DNA of 64,000 nucleotides from Trichocoleus sp. FACHB-40 (lineage in GTDB: Bacteria; Cyanobacteriota; Cyanobacteriia; Cyanobacteriales; FACHB-T130): assembly GCF_014695915.1 (NCBI RefSeq), contig NZ_JACJPF010000024.1, positions 62,001 through 126,000 of the forward strand. Reading direction: 5' to 3'. Shown piece by piece: positions 21,851 through 30,201 of the stretch. Made by a program: the position numbers and the translations under genes. Numbering within the stretch: position 1 is the stretch's first letter; each line of letters begins with the position of its first letter. Under the pieces are notes generated by a model, which made no database searches, was not told where the DNA came from, and saw only the letters and a list, made by a program, of their open reading frames with translations.

Positions 21851-22519
21851 ATGGAATTTGGAAAAAAAGGCGGCGCAATCGTCAAATACGAAGGGAAGAA
21901 GTCAGGCATTCACAAAGTCCAAGCGCTAGATCCAACACTCGTTGGATTGACAAAAAACTACTTCAATATCGACCTGAAAGAGCTGCCAAACATGACCGAT
22001 CAGCAGCTTGCGGAATATGCTGACAGGGCGCAAGCAATGGACAGGTTGCTTGAGGTATTGCCAATACTTGAAAAACATTTCAAAACTCTCATCGAAGGTC
22101 AGGTTAAATACGAGCAATTCGTAGCCGAGATTCAAAAGGATGCTGCTAAAGCTGCTAAACAAATCGATCAGCAGATATTGAATGTCTTTCTTGCGGGGAA
22201 GGGCTACCAAGACCATTTAAAACTCATGGGGGATAAAGCGCGTCACGGCGTGCTGAAGTTGCAGTCTGAGAGCCGCAGTGCCTTAAGCCTAGAGCGTCTG
22301 GACTTCCAAACCGCACTCCAATTAGTACAGCGGCGACATCAAACCGGAGCGCAACGGATTCAAGAAAGAATCCCTCTCATGGAACGGCGCGAAGCAAGTG
22401 CTGAACAGTCCAGAAAGGAATCCGAAGCACGAAAAGACCTGCTTAATAATGGCACCAGTTCCAACTCAAACAACAAAGGATTCTGGCAGGGAATAGGCGA
22501 TTGGTTCTCAGGTAAATAA
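21851..22519 (+). CDS. coiled-coil element protein
   Basis: The product is 222 residues after AAGGAAAC. Residues 45-190 are long charged helices (LLEVLPILEKHFKTLIEGQV and RHQTGAQRIQERIPLMERRE). The end is low-complexity (NNGTSSNSNNKGFWQGIGDW), an amphipathic Trp-containing tail. It lies directly upstream of a membrane protein and the ATPase, so it could be a scaffold or a packaging/assembly partner. No known family is recognised. Confidence 0.65.
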   Translation: MEFGKKGGAIVKYEGKKSGIHKVQALDPTLVGLTKNYFNIDLKELPNMTDQQLAEYADRAQAMDRLLEVLPILEKHFKTLIEGQVKYEQFVAEIQKDAAKAAKQIDQQILNVFLAGKGYQDHLKLMGDKARHGVLKLQSESRSALSLERLDFQTALQLVQRRHQTGAQRIQERIPLMERREASAEQSRKESEARKDLLNNGTSSNSNNKGFWQGIGDWFSGK

Positions 22520-22532
22520 CTAGAGGAAGCTG

Positions 22533-22925
22533 ATGTTTAATCCTAATGATGATCATCAGCCTCCCTCCGAGGCTGATTTTGTTTCTGAAGAATCCACACA
22601 CACCTTCTATAAAGCAGCTGGCAACCTGTCAGAATTTGGGCTTTACTTTTCCGGTGGATTGGCGCTGGCATTACTATCCAGGCTCATTCCTGGGATGTTG
22701 GTAGCCTATGCAATGCTGCTAGGACTCACCGCTGGGTACATTGCTCTGGCGCTAGGACGCGACAGACGAGAGAGCGCAGTTATCGGACTTGCAATCGGTG
22801 CTTCAGTTATCGCAGGCTTCTGGGATGCGATCGCCTCTCTGGTTGCCATAGCAAACCCAATCCTCCTGATATCCATCCCCACAGTTTTTGTGTGCCTAGC
22901 GACTTTGTGGAGGGTACGCAAATGA
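22533..22925 (+). CDS. three-TM membrane protein upstream of the ATPase
   Basis: The product is 130 residues. Hydrophobic helices fall at about 37-70 (LYFSGGLALALLSRLIPGML), 70-95 and 105-127. The N-terminal 30 residues are polar and acidic. Its stop overlaps the ATPase start (ATGA), so the two proteins are made together and may form one membrane complex, as small partners do in FtsK- or Zot-type machines. Confidence 0.7.
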   Translation: MFNPNDDHQPPSEADFVSEESTHTFYKAAGNLSEFGLYFSGGLALALLSRLIPGMLVAYAMLLGLTAGYIALALGRDRRESAVIGLAIGASVIAGFWDAIASLVAIANPILLISIPTVFVCLATLWRVRK

Positions 22926-24481
22926 ACCCAAAATTAATGATGCTCTCCGCTTTCGGAGTAGGAATATTAGGCGCGTCTATTGCGACAGCGGGCAATTTTG
23001 ATGGGCGCTTGATTTATTGCCAGCCATCGCCGGCGGGATGCGCCGAACGTTCAGTACCCGACTGGGTGCGTTTAAACGTGCCGGCGGAAAATGTGCGACG
23101 GGAACCGGGCGCAGCGGGTTGGAAATTGAGCGGAGCATTACTTGCTATCTCTGGCTTTGGGGTGTCGATGACTTTAGCGCGATCGCTTGCGTCCCAAGAA
23201 GCCACAGCGCAAAAGTATCAGAGCGTCTGGGAAGGTGTCAGCCTCCAGAAACTAAGGATTCAATCACAGGCAGAACTGGAAGCCTTCAACCAGCAAGCAA
23301 TGATTCAAGCAGCTGAAGCGTCTTATGCGGTTTTAGAACCCTACGACCAACCCCTGCTAGATGGGCGGGACTCACTCGACGTTACCAACCAAATTGAAGC
23401 CACCGTCACACCTGAACCACAGACCGAGACAGCTCCCAATCTTCTACCCTGGCTTAAAAGCTTCCTCTCTAGCACTTCTCTAGCGTGGGGGAATCAAGGT
23501 GGCGGCAAGAGTTGGTTTGTACGATTGTTAGCTCTTAAAAAAGTCCAGATGGGCTACAGATTAATGGTGTTCGACCCTAACAGCAACGCTACTGAGTGGC
23601 GAGGAGTGGAGCTGTACAACACCTATAGCGCGATAGAGGAGCAGATGAGATGGTATGTAAGAGAAGTCATGGGAAGGTACGAAGATTTTGGGAAATCAAC
23701 TGTCACTGAGGAAGAGTGGCGATCGCAACTTTGGAAAGATGGGAAGGCCGTCTCTGTAATCTGCGAAGAGGCGACCACCTACGCCGATTTTATTGAAGAC
23801 AAGGAACTCCTAACCAAGTTCGCCAAAGTCTCTGCCACCCTGTCACGGAAGCAAGAAATGCCCGTTACTTTCGTAGCGCACAATAACACCCAAAGCTGTC
23901 TAGGCGATATCAAGGGACTAGCTAATCTGATTGCCCGGATGCAGCAAATACAACTCCTGGCAACGACTGATCCGGAGACTTCCCAGCCCGTCGCCAGCGG
24001 TAAGGCACTAATTCGGCTTGACGGCTCAACTGAATGGGTAGAAGTGGACACGCCCAAAATTGAGCGAAAAATTACAAACTTCAAAGTAGAAAAGGAAAGT
24101 GATCGCCCTCCCCAACCCGTCCAAGACAGTTCCCCCGACAACCTCTGGGAAGCTGCACGGCAACGCCTGGAAGCGACGTATAAGCAAGATACGGCTGGGG
24201 ATACGGTAGATACGAGCGTATCTAGCCAAGATGCTGACACAGTGGACGATTCAGGCGATGAGGATACGCCGGATACGTATCCAGAAGGGCATGGTTTCCC
24301 GCCCCAAAAGCAGCTCCTAACCATGCTGAAGGATACGGAGTTACCGCCTGGGAGATTTATCAAGGAAGCCTTGAAAGCGACCAAAACAGAAAGGTATAGG
24401 GCAGCTAAGAGAGCGATCGCATTCGTGCTGCGGCGGCATGGTGATTTTAAGTTGATGGAAAAATTCAAGGACTGTTTATGA
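22922..24481 (+). CDS. membrane-anchored FtsK/HerA/Zot-like ATPase
   Basis: The product is 519 residues from the ATG at 22922. Membrane helices lie at 7-24 and 69-88, separated by a short extracytoplasmic loop with two Cys. The ATPase domain has Walker A GNQGGGKS at 190-197, DPNSNATEW after strand 2, Walker B-like VSVICEEA at 277-284, and a sensor strand TFVAHNN. A C-terminal helical region (PPQKQLLTMLKDTELPPGRF and on) looks like a winged helix. This class pumps DNA: packaging in PRD1-like and other internal-membrane viruses, extrusion in filamentous phages, or conjugation. With no terminase and no relaxase in the element, it is the best candidate for the genome-packaging or export motor. 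The family label is by motif, not by search. Confidence 0.75.
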   Translation: MNPKLMMLSAFGVGILGASIATAGNFDGRLIYCQPSPAGCAERSVPDWVRLNVPAENVRREPGAAGWKLSGALLAISGFGVSMTLARSLASQEATAQKYQSVWEGVSLQKLRIQSQAELEAFNQQAMIQAAEASYAVLEPYDQPLLDGRDSLDVTNQIEATVTPEPQTETAPNLLPWLKSFLSSTSLAWGNQGGGKSWFVRLLALKKVQMGYRLMVFDPNSNATEWRGVELYNTYSAIEEQMRWYVREVMGRYEDFGKSTVTEEEWRSQLWKDGKAVSVICEEATTYADFIEDKELLTKFAKVSATLSRKQEMPVTFVAHNNTQSCLGDIKGLANLIARMQQIQLLATTDPETSQPVASGKALIRLDGSTEWVEVDTPKIERKITNFKVEKESDRPPQPVQDSSPDNLWEAARQRLEATYKQDTAGDTVDTSVSSQDADTVDDSGDEDTPDTYPEGHGFPPQKQLLTMLKDTELPPGRFIKEALKATKTERYRAAKRAIAFVLRRHGDFKLMEKFKDCL

Positions 24482-24714
24482 ACATAGAGCTAAGTAAACG
24501 AGACAAGCTGCTACTAGCGATCGCCGCCCTAGTCGAGGTAGATGACAGGCAGGGCGGACGCAGAAATGAGATAAATTTTTCAGGCTCACTGCTCACCAGT
24601 GAGAACATGAATTACCTGGCTGAGCAGTGCGAGGGAATGTGGGACTGGACAGAGCAGCAGTTGATAAACAGCGCTTCTGCCTGGCTCGAAAAATTAGGAG
24701 GTGATGATGAATAG
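24478..24714 (+). CDS. small acidic hypothetical protein
   Basis: The product is 78 residues. Its start overlaps the ATPase stop (ATGA) and its stop overlaps the nuclease-like gene. It is helical and acidic (YLAEQCEGMWDWTEQQLINS). It is probably part of the ATPase operon; function not known. Confidence 0.6.
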   Translation: MNIELSKRDKLLLAIAALVEVDDRQGGRRNEINFSGSLLTSENMNYLAEQCEGMWDWTEQQLINSASAWLEKLGGDDE

Positions 24715-25207
24715 CCTTGAATTTTGTGATCGCTTTCTCCGAGACGGATGGTGTGAGCGTGATTTGCAAATGCTTATTCAAAAACAACTCCGCCAGCGGG
24801 GAATGTTTTTAGCTCCCCACGAAGTACGAATCAAAACGCCCACTGCCACCAGGCGCATCGACTTAGCAACATGGCTCTGTAACTACGAGGTGAAGAAGTA
24901 TCTTACCCGCGAGGCAATATTTCATGCCGCCGCTCAGACGGAACTCTACAACCACTATGTCCCTAAACTTTTGTGGATAATCCCCAAGCGCCGCGTAGTT
25001 ATTGGGCTTGCACCCAGCGACCCCCGCGACTATGAAGCAGCCCGGAAAGTCGCGGAAGACTTCCGGGCTATGGGCGTGAATGTGATTTTTGTAAACGAGA
25101 CGGGGCTAACCCTCAATTCCCCAGAACTAAAAACTCTGATAGGAATACTGGCGCTAATTTTTTGCTCTGTTGCGATACTTTCTTTTCTACTGGTTCAAGC
25201 CTTATGA
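24707..25207 (+). CDS. PD-(D/E)XK nuclease-like protein with C-terminal membrane anchor
   Basis: The product is 166 residues; AGGAGG at 24697-24702 supports the ATG at 24707 (GTG and ATG codons just upstream are alternatives). Asp52 in RRIDLATW and Glu61-Val-Lys63 in NYEVKKYLT fit the D...ExK active site, with a Gln in AAAQTELYNHY where many family members have one. A strand-helix-strand follows (PKLLWIIPKRRVVIGLA). Residues about 140-166 form one membrane helix (LIGILALIFCSVAILSFLLV). Such nucleases resolve, nick or trim DNA; an anchored form beside a DNA-pumping ATPase suggests work at the membrane during packaging or transfer. The fold call is by motif only. Confidence 0.6.
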   Translation: MNSLEFCDRFLRDGWCERDLQMLIQKQLRQRGMFLAPHEVRIKTPTATRRIDLATWLCNYEVKKYLTREAIFHAAAQTELYNHYVPKLLWIIPKRRVVIGLAPSDPRDYEAARKVAEDFRAMGVNVIFVNETGLTLNSPELKTLIGILALIFCSVAILSFLLVQAL

Positions 25208-25398
25208 ACAAACCGGACTACGAATCAATGAGCGATTGGGAACTATTAGCCCATCTGTCATATTGCTATCAAGTACAAGCGAATGATGAAGGTAGAAAGT
25301 TAATAAGAGAAGCTGTAGAACCGGAAATCTTTGAGCTGATAACCCACCCTGACGTACAAAAAACCGCAGAACAGTATTCACAATCAAAGCACCAATGA
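25204..25398 (+). CDS. 64-residue hypothetical protein
   Basis: The ATG at 25204 overlaps the previous stop. The product (MNKPDYESMSDWELLAHLSY and on) is helical and acidic with HPDVQKTAEQYSQ at the end. Translation is coupled to the nuclease-like gene. No family is recognised. Confidence 0.55.
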   Translation: MNKPDYESMSDWELLAHLSYCYQVQANDEGRKLIREAVEPEIFELITHPDVQKTAEQYSQSKHQ

Positions 25399-25565
25399 GA
25401 CATAGAACCCGCAGAAGAATCAAAAATATTGTGATAGGAACTATTGCAACCTCTTGCATATTTGGCTTTCTCACCCTATTAATCCAGCCCAAACAAATTA
25501 ATAGAGGAATGCTTCTAGGATTTGGCTTTGGACTGTGTTGCGGGGTTCGCCTCACCGAAGATTAA
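25395..25565 (+). CDS. 56-residue basic membrane protein
   Basis: The ATG at 25395 overlaps the previous stop. A very basic start (MRHRTRRRIK) precedes a membrane helix (IVIGTIATSCIFGFLTLLI) and a second hydrophobic stretch (MLLGFGFGLCCGV). This is the last gene of the rightward module; its stop overlaps that of the convergent endolysin by a few bases. A holin-like or minor virion membrane protein are options. Confidence 0.55.
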   Translation: MRHRTRRRIKNIVIGTIATSCIFGFLTLLIQPKQINRGMLLGFGFGLCCGVRLTED

Positions 25566-26395
25566 AGGCTTCCCAAAATACGCCAAGTTTGCATCCCAAC
25601 GACACCATCGCTTACCAAACCTCGTTCGCGTTGGAATTGAATCACAGCAGCAGCGGTTTTCTTCCCAAAAATTCCATCGGCAGGAACTATCTTTAGTTTT
25701 AACTGAATTTTACGGACATCTTCACCGCGGCTGCCTTCCCTTAAACTTCTGCCAGGAGTAGGGAGTTCTGAAATATTTTCCAACCTTTCAAAACCTGGCA
25801 CCGCATAAAATCCATCGCATGAAGTGGATAGAAGCGCTATCTCAGTTTCTTTCCCCCACTGCCCATCTTCAATAATTCGCCGATCTGGATGGTTGTAGTT
25901 CCAAAGCTGTTGAAAAGCTTTAATAGAAAGCCACGCTAAATTCTTGCATTTTGTCCCCTCAAAATCAAAGTGCATTGGATCAAATGAGCCTATCCAATCC
26001 CAACCATACCGCTCTAAATAGGGCTTCCATCCCTGAGCATCTTCAATATCTAAAGCCAGTCCAGTATTATGATTACTTCGTCCTGGGACGGCTGCGGCAG
26101 TAATCCCACATCGTCGATTTTTGTAGTGAGTGTAAAGAATCGCTTGTTGCGCCAATGAGCGGTAGGCACTATTGACAATCATCTTCTTCCGACGAATAGC
26201 GATCGCCTTTTCTAGAGCCTCCACAGCTGGCGCTTGCAAAAATGGGTGGCACCCTGCGCCACAAGCCACATTCAAATGGGAAAAATCGACTAACAGACCT
26301 GGTGCAATGCGGTTGATTTGATGAATCAGCTGATAGTCCAACGGGCGAACACCCGATGTTGAACAAGAAGTATATTGAGCAATTGATGAAGTCAT
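25562..26395 (-). CDS. endolysin: M15 D-Ala-D-Ala carboxypeptidase with peptidoglycan-binding repeats
   Basis: The product is 277 residues. The VanY/M15 domain (about 20-150) shows SAYRSLAQQAILYTHY, the zinc ligands His and Asp in SNHNTGLALDIED, and the final His in DPMHFDFEG. Two peptidoglycan-binding segments follow: a variant one (AFQQLWNYNHP, DGQWGKETEIALL) and a standard PG_binding_1 at the end (SRGEDVRKIQLKL, DGIFGKKTAAAV). There is no signal peptide, so release needs a holin or membrane disruption, as in phage lysis. It is the last gene of the leftward module. Confidence 0.9.
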   Translation of the reverse strand: MTSSIAQYTSCSTSGVRPLDYQLIHQINRIAPGLLVDFSHLNVACGAGCHPFLQAPAVEALEKAIAIRRKKMIVNSAYRSLAQQAILYTHYKNRRCGITAAAVPGRSNHNTGLALDIEDAQGWKPYLERYGWDWIGSFDPMHFDFEGTKCKNLAWLSIKAFQQLWNYNHPDRRIIEDGQWGKETEIALLSTSCDGFYAVPGFERLENISELPTPGRSLREGSRGEDVRKIQLKLKIVPADGIFGKKTAAAVIQFQRERGLVSDGVVGMQTWRILGSL

Positions 26396-26398
26396 AGC

Positions 26399-27025
26399 TT
26401 AAATATGGTGAAGCTGCCCTAAGAAAGCCTTCGCCGCTTTGGTCATTGCGGAGAGCCACGCATCCGGATCTAAAACGTTGATAGAAAAATCCGGATCGGG
26501 CAAACTGGCAATTGATTTTACTACCCTCCGACAAATCGCTTGAGGATAGCGATCATGCCCTGTCCAACCTGAGAGAATCCCTTCCAAATCAAACGCCCAG
26601 ATCCCAATACACTCCAATTTGATGCGCCCGTTAATCGGGAAGCGAGAGATTTTCTGAACCCAGAAAAGATGAGTAACAACTTTGTTAGGTTGCCAAAGTA
26701 GGAGGCGTTTGGCTTCGTCGGTAAGTGTGTGTCGCCCTGGCGAAGAGCCAGATTTTTTACCACGAAGCTTTTCCTCATTATCAATTTGGTGCTTAACTCG
26801 GCGGAATGAGTCAATGGCAACCAAAAAATCATTCTCCCCCTGTCGTGGAATGATTCTCCAGGTATCAACGCTTCCGATGGTATCTCGCTCCAAGCGGACA
26901 AGCCCGCAGGCTGGGAAGGAGAATCGCTCAAGGATAACTGGGGACGGGTGTTTGTGTCCTCGGCGGATGAGTCGGCGAATCCATCTTCTGATTCCATCTA
27001 TCCAGCTCCTAGAGTTTGAAGCCAC
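26399..27025 (-). CDS. hypothetical element protein
   Basis: The product is up to 208 residues, with a GTG at 27023-27025 as first start; the true start may be further in. It is basic at the N-terminus (RRWIRRLIRRGHKHPSPVIL), then mixed strand and helix. No motif is recognised. It lies 3 bp upstream of the endolysin and is surely co-transcribed with it. Confidence 0.55.
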   Translation of the reverse strand: MASNSRSWIDGIRRWIRRLIRRGHKHPSPVILERFSFPACGLVRLERDTIGSVDTWRIIPRQGENDFLVAIDSFRRVKHQIDNEEKLRGKKSGSSPGRHTLTDEAKRLLLWQPNKVVTHLFWVQKISRFPINGRIKLECIGIWAFDLEGILSGWTGHDRYPQAICRRVVKSIASLPDPDFSINVLDPDAWLSAMTKAAKAFLGQLHHI

Positions 27026-27034
27026 ATTTTTAAA

Positions 27035-27340
27035 TTATTTAAGTAAATTGCCGATTTTTTCAGCCAGTGTGTCTCGTGTTGCGTAGATTGCGAGTCCTGT
27101 TCCGAGGGCGGATGCGATCGCTTCCAACGGCACCCCCTGCCACCCCTGCCATTCAATTTTGCGGGTACAATCTCCCTTCTGACACTGATAGTCAACCCTC
27201 AAAGAAAATAGACACGCCACGACCAGCACAGAAGGGATGGTTGCCGCGAGAGCTAAAACTGAGTAGCCCCGCCCAACAGCGGATTTATTCCGATTCGGGC
27301 AATCTATCGGGCAATCAGATTTACTGCTTTCGATCTGCAT
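27035..27340 (-). CDS. membrane protein with paired cysteines
   Basis: The product is 101 residues with one clear membrane helix (YSVLALAATIPSVLVVACLF), a loop with CQKGDC, and a weaker hydrophobic helix (LEAIASALGTGLAIYA). The Cys pair faces the periplasm if the N-terminus is inside. A holin or virion membrane protein would fit its place two genes before the endolysin. Confidence 0.6.
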   Translation of the reverse strand: MQIESSKSDCPIDCPNRNKSAVGRGYSVLALAATIPSVLVVACLFSLRVDYQCQKGDCTRKIEWQGWQGVPLEAIASALGTGLAIYATRDTLAEKIGNLLK

Positions 27341-27343
27341 AAA

Positions 27344-28144
27344 TTAAAGTCCCGTGGTTCTATAGCGCCCGCTCATCGGCTCTTGTTCAATCAAATCGAG
27401 TAGTTCAAGCTCAAATAAAATCCCTAATACCTGACCAGAGGGCATATCTACATAAGTAAGAATTGTGTCCAGTGTCCGGTAGTCTGTGGACAAAGCATGA
27501 TACACAAATCGCTGTTCTTGAGTCAAATTCGCTCTAGCTGAGGGCGGATTCGGCGCCGGCGGCGGCGCGATAGCCGAAACATTAACCAACTTATCTAAGG
27601 AGTAAATAAACAACTCAGCCAAAAAGTCTAAGTTTTTATCTCCATAAAGCCAGGGCTGGAAGTAGCCGCCAGAGGTGCCTTTCTTTTTAGGAACCGCCTT
27701 GTATCCAATCCGACGAACCAGATTTTCGTCTGGTCTGTAAGTCGCAGGGGAATCTGGCTGAGTTACGCGCAGATAGTGAAAGCCACCGGGCAAATCGTAC
27801 TGTTTTAATCGGCGCGTGTTCGGGTCTTGGTTTGTCGCTAGTACAGTAGTACCCCCGACAACCGGGAAAGGATGTAATTCGCTACTAGATGCAATGGCAG
27901 AAAACCTGCTCATTTTCCCGATCCAAAAGTCAGAGGGACTGGAAGCATAGTAGTATATGTCCGCCAGTAGCCCGTAAACCTCCGGATAGTAAGTTCGGTC
28001 TTCAATGGTTTTAGTGACAACCGAGGCAATCTTAGAACGGATAGTCACAGCCTCGAAAGGGTTAATCGCTTCCCCTAACATCTGCCAATCATCACTCGTA
28101 GGCAAAACGCTAAACAAATGATTTCCGAGACTGACCCACGCCAT
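27344..28144 (-). CDS. hypothetical protein with C-terminal winged-helix-like domain
   Basis: The product is 266 residues. The N-terminal 185 residues have mixed composition, rich in Tyr and Pro, without a known domain. A Pro/Ala linker (SAIAPPPAPNPPSARANL) leads to ALSTDYRTLDTILTYVDM, SGQVLGILFELELLDLIEQE, which looks like the DprA-type winged helix. It could bind DNA, for example in packaging or late control. It sits 3 bp from its downstream neighbour and directly next to its upstream one. Confidence 0.55.
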   Translation of the reverse strand: MAWVSLGNHLFSVLPTSDDWQMLGEAINPFEAVTIRSKIASVVTKTIEDRTYYPEVYGLLADIYYYASSPSDFWIGKMSRFSAIASSSELHPFPVVGGTTVLATNQDPNTRRLKQYDLPGGFHYLRVTQPDSPATYRPDENLVRRIGYKAVPKKKGTSGGYFQPWLYGDKNLDFLAELFIYSLDKLVNVSAIAPPPAPNPPSARANLTQEQRFVYHALSTDYRTLDTILTYVDMPSGQVLGILFELELLDLIEQEPMSGRYRTTGL

Positions 28145-28381
28145 TTAAAACCCTAAAATTTCTAGATTTGCATCAGCAGTGGCGAGGTAGAGATCCATAT
28201 TCTGTTCCCAAAATTCGCAGATATCTAGATAAGTTTCTAAGTCCATCTCACCGCCAAGAAACATTGAAAGCGCTGTATTAATTTCATAAACCTTTTGAAA
28301 TTCGCGCTCCAAATCAACTCCGTTACCGGGAATGAGAATCGTTTCCACGCTAAGAGCGCTTTCAATAGAATCTTGCATCAT
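28145..28381 (-). CDS. small acidic hypothetical protein
   Basis: The product is 78 residues, acidic and helical (EFQKVYEINTALSMFLGGEM, then DLETYLDICEFWEQNMD). It lies without a gap between the coat-like gene and the winged-helix gene. Small acidic proteins next to coat genes can be scaffolds, but this is inference. Confidence 0.55.
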   Translation of the reverse strand: MMQDSIESALSVETILIPGNGVDLEREFQKVYEINTALSMFLGGEMDLETYLDICEFWEQNMDLYLATADANLEILGF

Positions 28382-28945
28382 CTATCTCAGCCTAAAAGCT
28401 TCAGGACGGAATGAGACACGGCGAGAAATACCCGTCGCTGGAGCAACACCTGCAACTTGTCCAGCGAGGCGCTGAAATGCTTCGTATTGGCCCTCCGTTG
28501 CTGCATCAGCATCGGTCGCACCAAACGGGATTGTATAAGATTCCGTTGCTGCTTTCTTATACTCTAGTCCGGTGATCTGGCTGACCGGAGTAGTAGTAGA
28601 AGCATTATTGACCACAGCGACAATCAGTTTGGCTGAATTAAATCCAGCAGAAGGAGTGTTGGCGGTGTCGATGTCTCTATGTCCTAATGTCAGTGCAGTT
28701 AACCCGTTTGCGGTAATTTGGGCATTTGCTCGACCCGTTACCCCAGAGGCATAAATTGTTGCCGCAGCGGGAGTCGCAGCCAACACCCCAAAAGCACGAA
28801 TGCCAATTTTAACCGTTCCTTGCCGCGCTTGAGATGTTGCGTTATAAGTCGCAGTCCCAGAACGGAATGCCTGATATTTAGTAATAACTGGGCCGGTAGC
28901 CTTTAGCGTTTTAGCTGCATATTGCAGCCTTGAAAATCGTTTCAT
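28382..28945 (-). CDS. candidate coat protein (Ala/Thr-rich, strand-rich)
   Basis: The product is 187 residues. A basic start (MKRFSRLQYAAKTLK) leads to a strand-rich body of alternating hydrophobics and Ala/Thr/Gly (GTVKIGIRAFGVLAATPAAA, FNSAKLIVAVVNNASTTT, TESYTIPFGATDADAATEG) and an end FRPEAFRLR. It has no enzyme motif and no membrane helix. Composition, size, a good position and its lead place with the 28974 gene make it the best capsid or coat candidate, but I recognise no known capsid fold by sequence. Confidence 0.5.
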   Translation of the reverse strand: MKRFSRLQYAAKTLKATGPVITKYQAFRSGTATYNATSQARQGTVKIGIRAFGVLAATPAAATIYASGVTGRANAQITANGLTALTLGHRDIDTANTPSAGFNSAKLIVAVVNNASTTTPVSQITGLEYKKAATESYTIPFGATDADAATEGQYEAFQRLAGQVAGVAPATGISRRVSFRPEAFRLR

Positions 28946-28973
28946 TTTTGCCTCCCCTAATTAATTAATCGGT

Positions 28974-29342
28974 TTACTGTTTAGGGGCAATCGCTTCACC
29001 GACTTTGATCGGAAGCATCGCCGTAACGGAAGCCGTAGCCATGCTGTAAAGCTTCCCGTCCGGACTCAAGCGGGGTGGTTGCATAGCTGGTGCAGTAAAG
29101 GCAGCTATGCGCTCACCAGCTGGCAGGGGCGATCCATCTCCAGCATTAATTTCTTGCTGAGCAGCGGCAGCAACTTGAATCAGTTTGTAGATCAGCTCAA
29201 CCACAGCAGATTCACTCAAGTCACCGACCGGGCGACCGATAAAAGCACTCACGTTCATCATCACTTGACCGCGATCGACTAGAAAACTATCAGCGGCAAC
29301 ATCAGGGGCGCTTGTCAGCGATTCAAAAGAAATCTCATGCAT
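28974..29342 (-). CDS. hypothetical structural-type protein
   Basis: The product is 122 residues. It has acidic and Ala-rich stretches (LIYKLIQVAAAAQQEINAGD) and a Pro/Gly middle (PAMQPPRLSPDGKLYSMATA). No family is recognised. It starts the tight leftward group that runs through the coat-like gene to the endolysin, so a virion or assembly role is likely from context. Confidence 0.5.
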   Translation of the reverse strand: MHEISFESLTSAPDVAADSFLVDRGQVMMNVSAFIGRPVGDLSESAVVELIYKLIQVAAAAQQEINAGDGSPLPAGERIAAFTAPAMQPPRLSPDGKLYSMATASVTAMLPIKVGEAIAPKQ

Positions 29343-29411
29343 AAAAGTAAAAACTTAACTTAAGGGCTGCTCCAAAGATGGCATTTGATAATCAAAATCG
29401 TCAATACGGGT

Positions 29412-29472
29412 AAACCCTTAGCTGCCAAGGGTTTAAAAGATTTAGGAGTTTACTGGAGAGGTGCACCTCTCC
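29412..29472. other. two palindromes in the gap between structural blocks
   Basis: aaaccctt (29412-29419) pairs with aagggttt (29427-29434). Next, 29455-29472 (ggagaggtgcacctctcc) is a perfect 18-bp palindrome. They lie in the 29343-29541 gap, which has no gene. Either could end the 29542-30201 transcript or act as an operator for the 28974 operon. Confidence 0.55.
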
Positions 29473-29541
29473 GAGAATGATTATCAGAATATGTATAATA
29501 AGAAAAATATCTTGTGCAGGAGTTAACAAATTGAAACACAT

Positions 29542-30201
29542 TCAGACTCGCTCAACTACCTTCAAAAACTTGTTAGACCTATCTACTAAATAAATCGGCT
29601 CAGACAATCCATCTAAAACTAAATAGGCATACTGAAACCGGACTGTCACTGAAGGACGAATTTGAGCCAACTTCACCGACTGACCTAAAATCGTTTCCCT
29701 GCCTGGATTTTGAGGAAATGCTTTAGCTGGATTAGCATTTTGAATAATATTCATATATTCCCACTCTGGAGAGAATTTACGAATATCTAAAATCTGTTCA
29801 ATGATTCGCCTGGCCTCACCCTCCGAAGAACATAAAAGCTGCAATTGATACCCTAATTCCCAATCGGTATAAGAATACATTACTTTACCTTTACTCCAAG
29901 TAAATCCTCCCCCTGTAGCAAATTTTTGCCTAATAATTGATGCTAAAGATTTAATTTCTGCATCCGTGATTGTGGTAGTTTTTCTATCCATAATCCGAAA
30001 GCTTATCTCTCCCTCAATTGCTGTAGACCCATCCTGATTAAAATAAAGAAATACCTGGGGTCTATTACGGCGTTTTACACTATTCTTTCCTGTCGAAATT
30101 TGTCCACTTTTCTGACTTTCTAATAATTGATATTCCGCCAAAACTTGTGTTATTGTCGGTTTTAATAAAGAAGAAGGTCCTTTTAGAATAATTCTGTTCA
30201 T
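29542..30201 (-). CDS. hypothetical element protein, start overlaps a divergent gene
   Basis: The product is 219 residues from the ATG at 30199-30201. It is basic and strand-rich (KRRNRPQVFLYFNQDGSTAI, FTWSKGKVMYSYTDWELGYQ) without a recognised domain. The ATG shares the sequence CATG with the start of the rightward fibre-like gene. A virion role is suggested only by its neighbours. Confidence 0.55.
   Translation of the reverse strand: MNRIILKGPSSLLKPTITQVLAEYQLLESQKSGQISTGKNSVKRRNRPQVFLYFNQDGSTAIEGEISFRIMDRKTTTITDAEIKSLASIIRQKFATGGGFTWSKGKVMYSYTDWELGYQLQLLCSSEGEARRIIEQILDIRKFSPEWEYMNIIQNANPAKAFPQNPGRETILGQSVKLAQIRPSVTVRFQYAYLVLDGLSEPIYLVDRSNKFLKVVERV

Noticed and set aside
23779-24468. 229-codon leftward Ser-rich frame opposite the ATPase
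   Set aside because: Its composition is that of an antisense shadow, and the ATPase frame has clear motifs and coupling.
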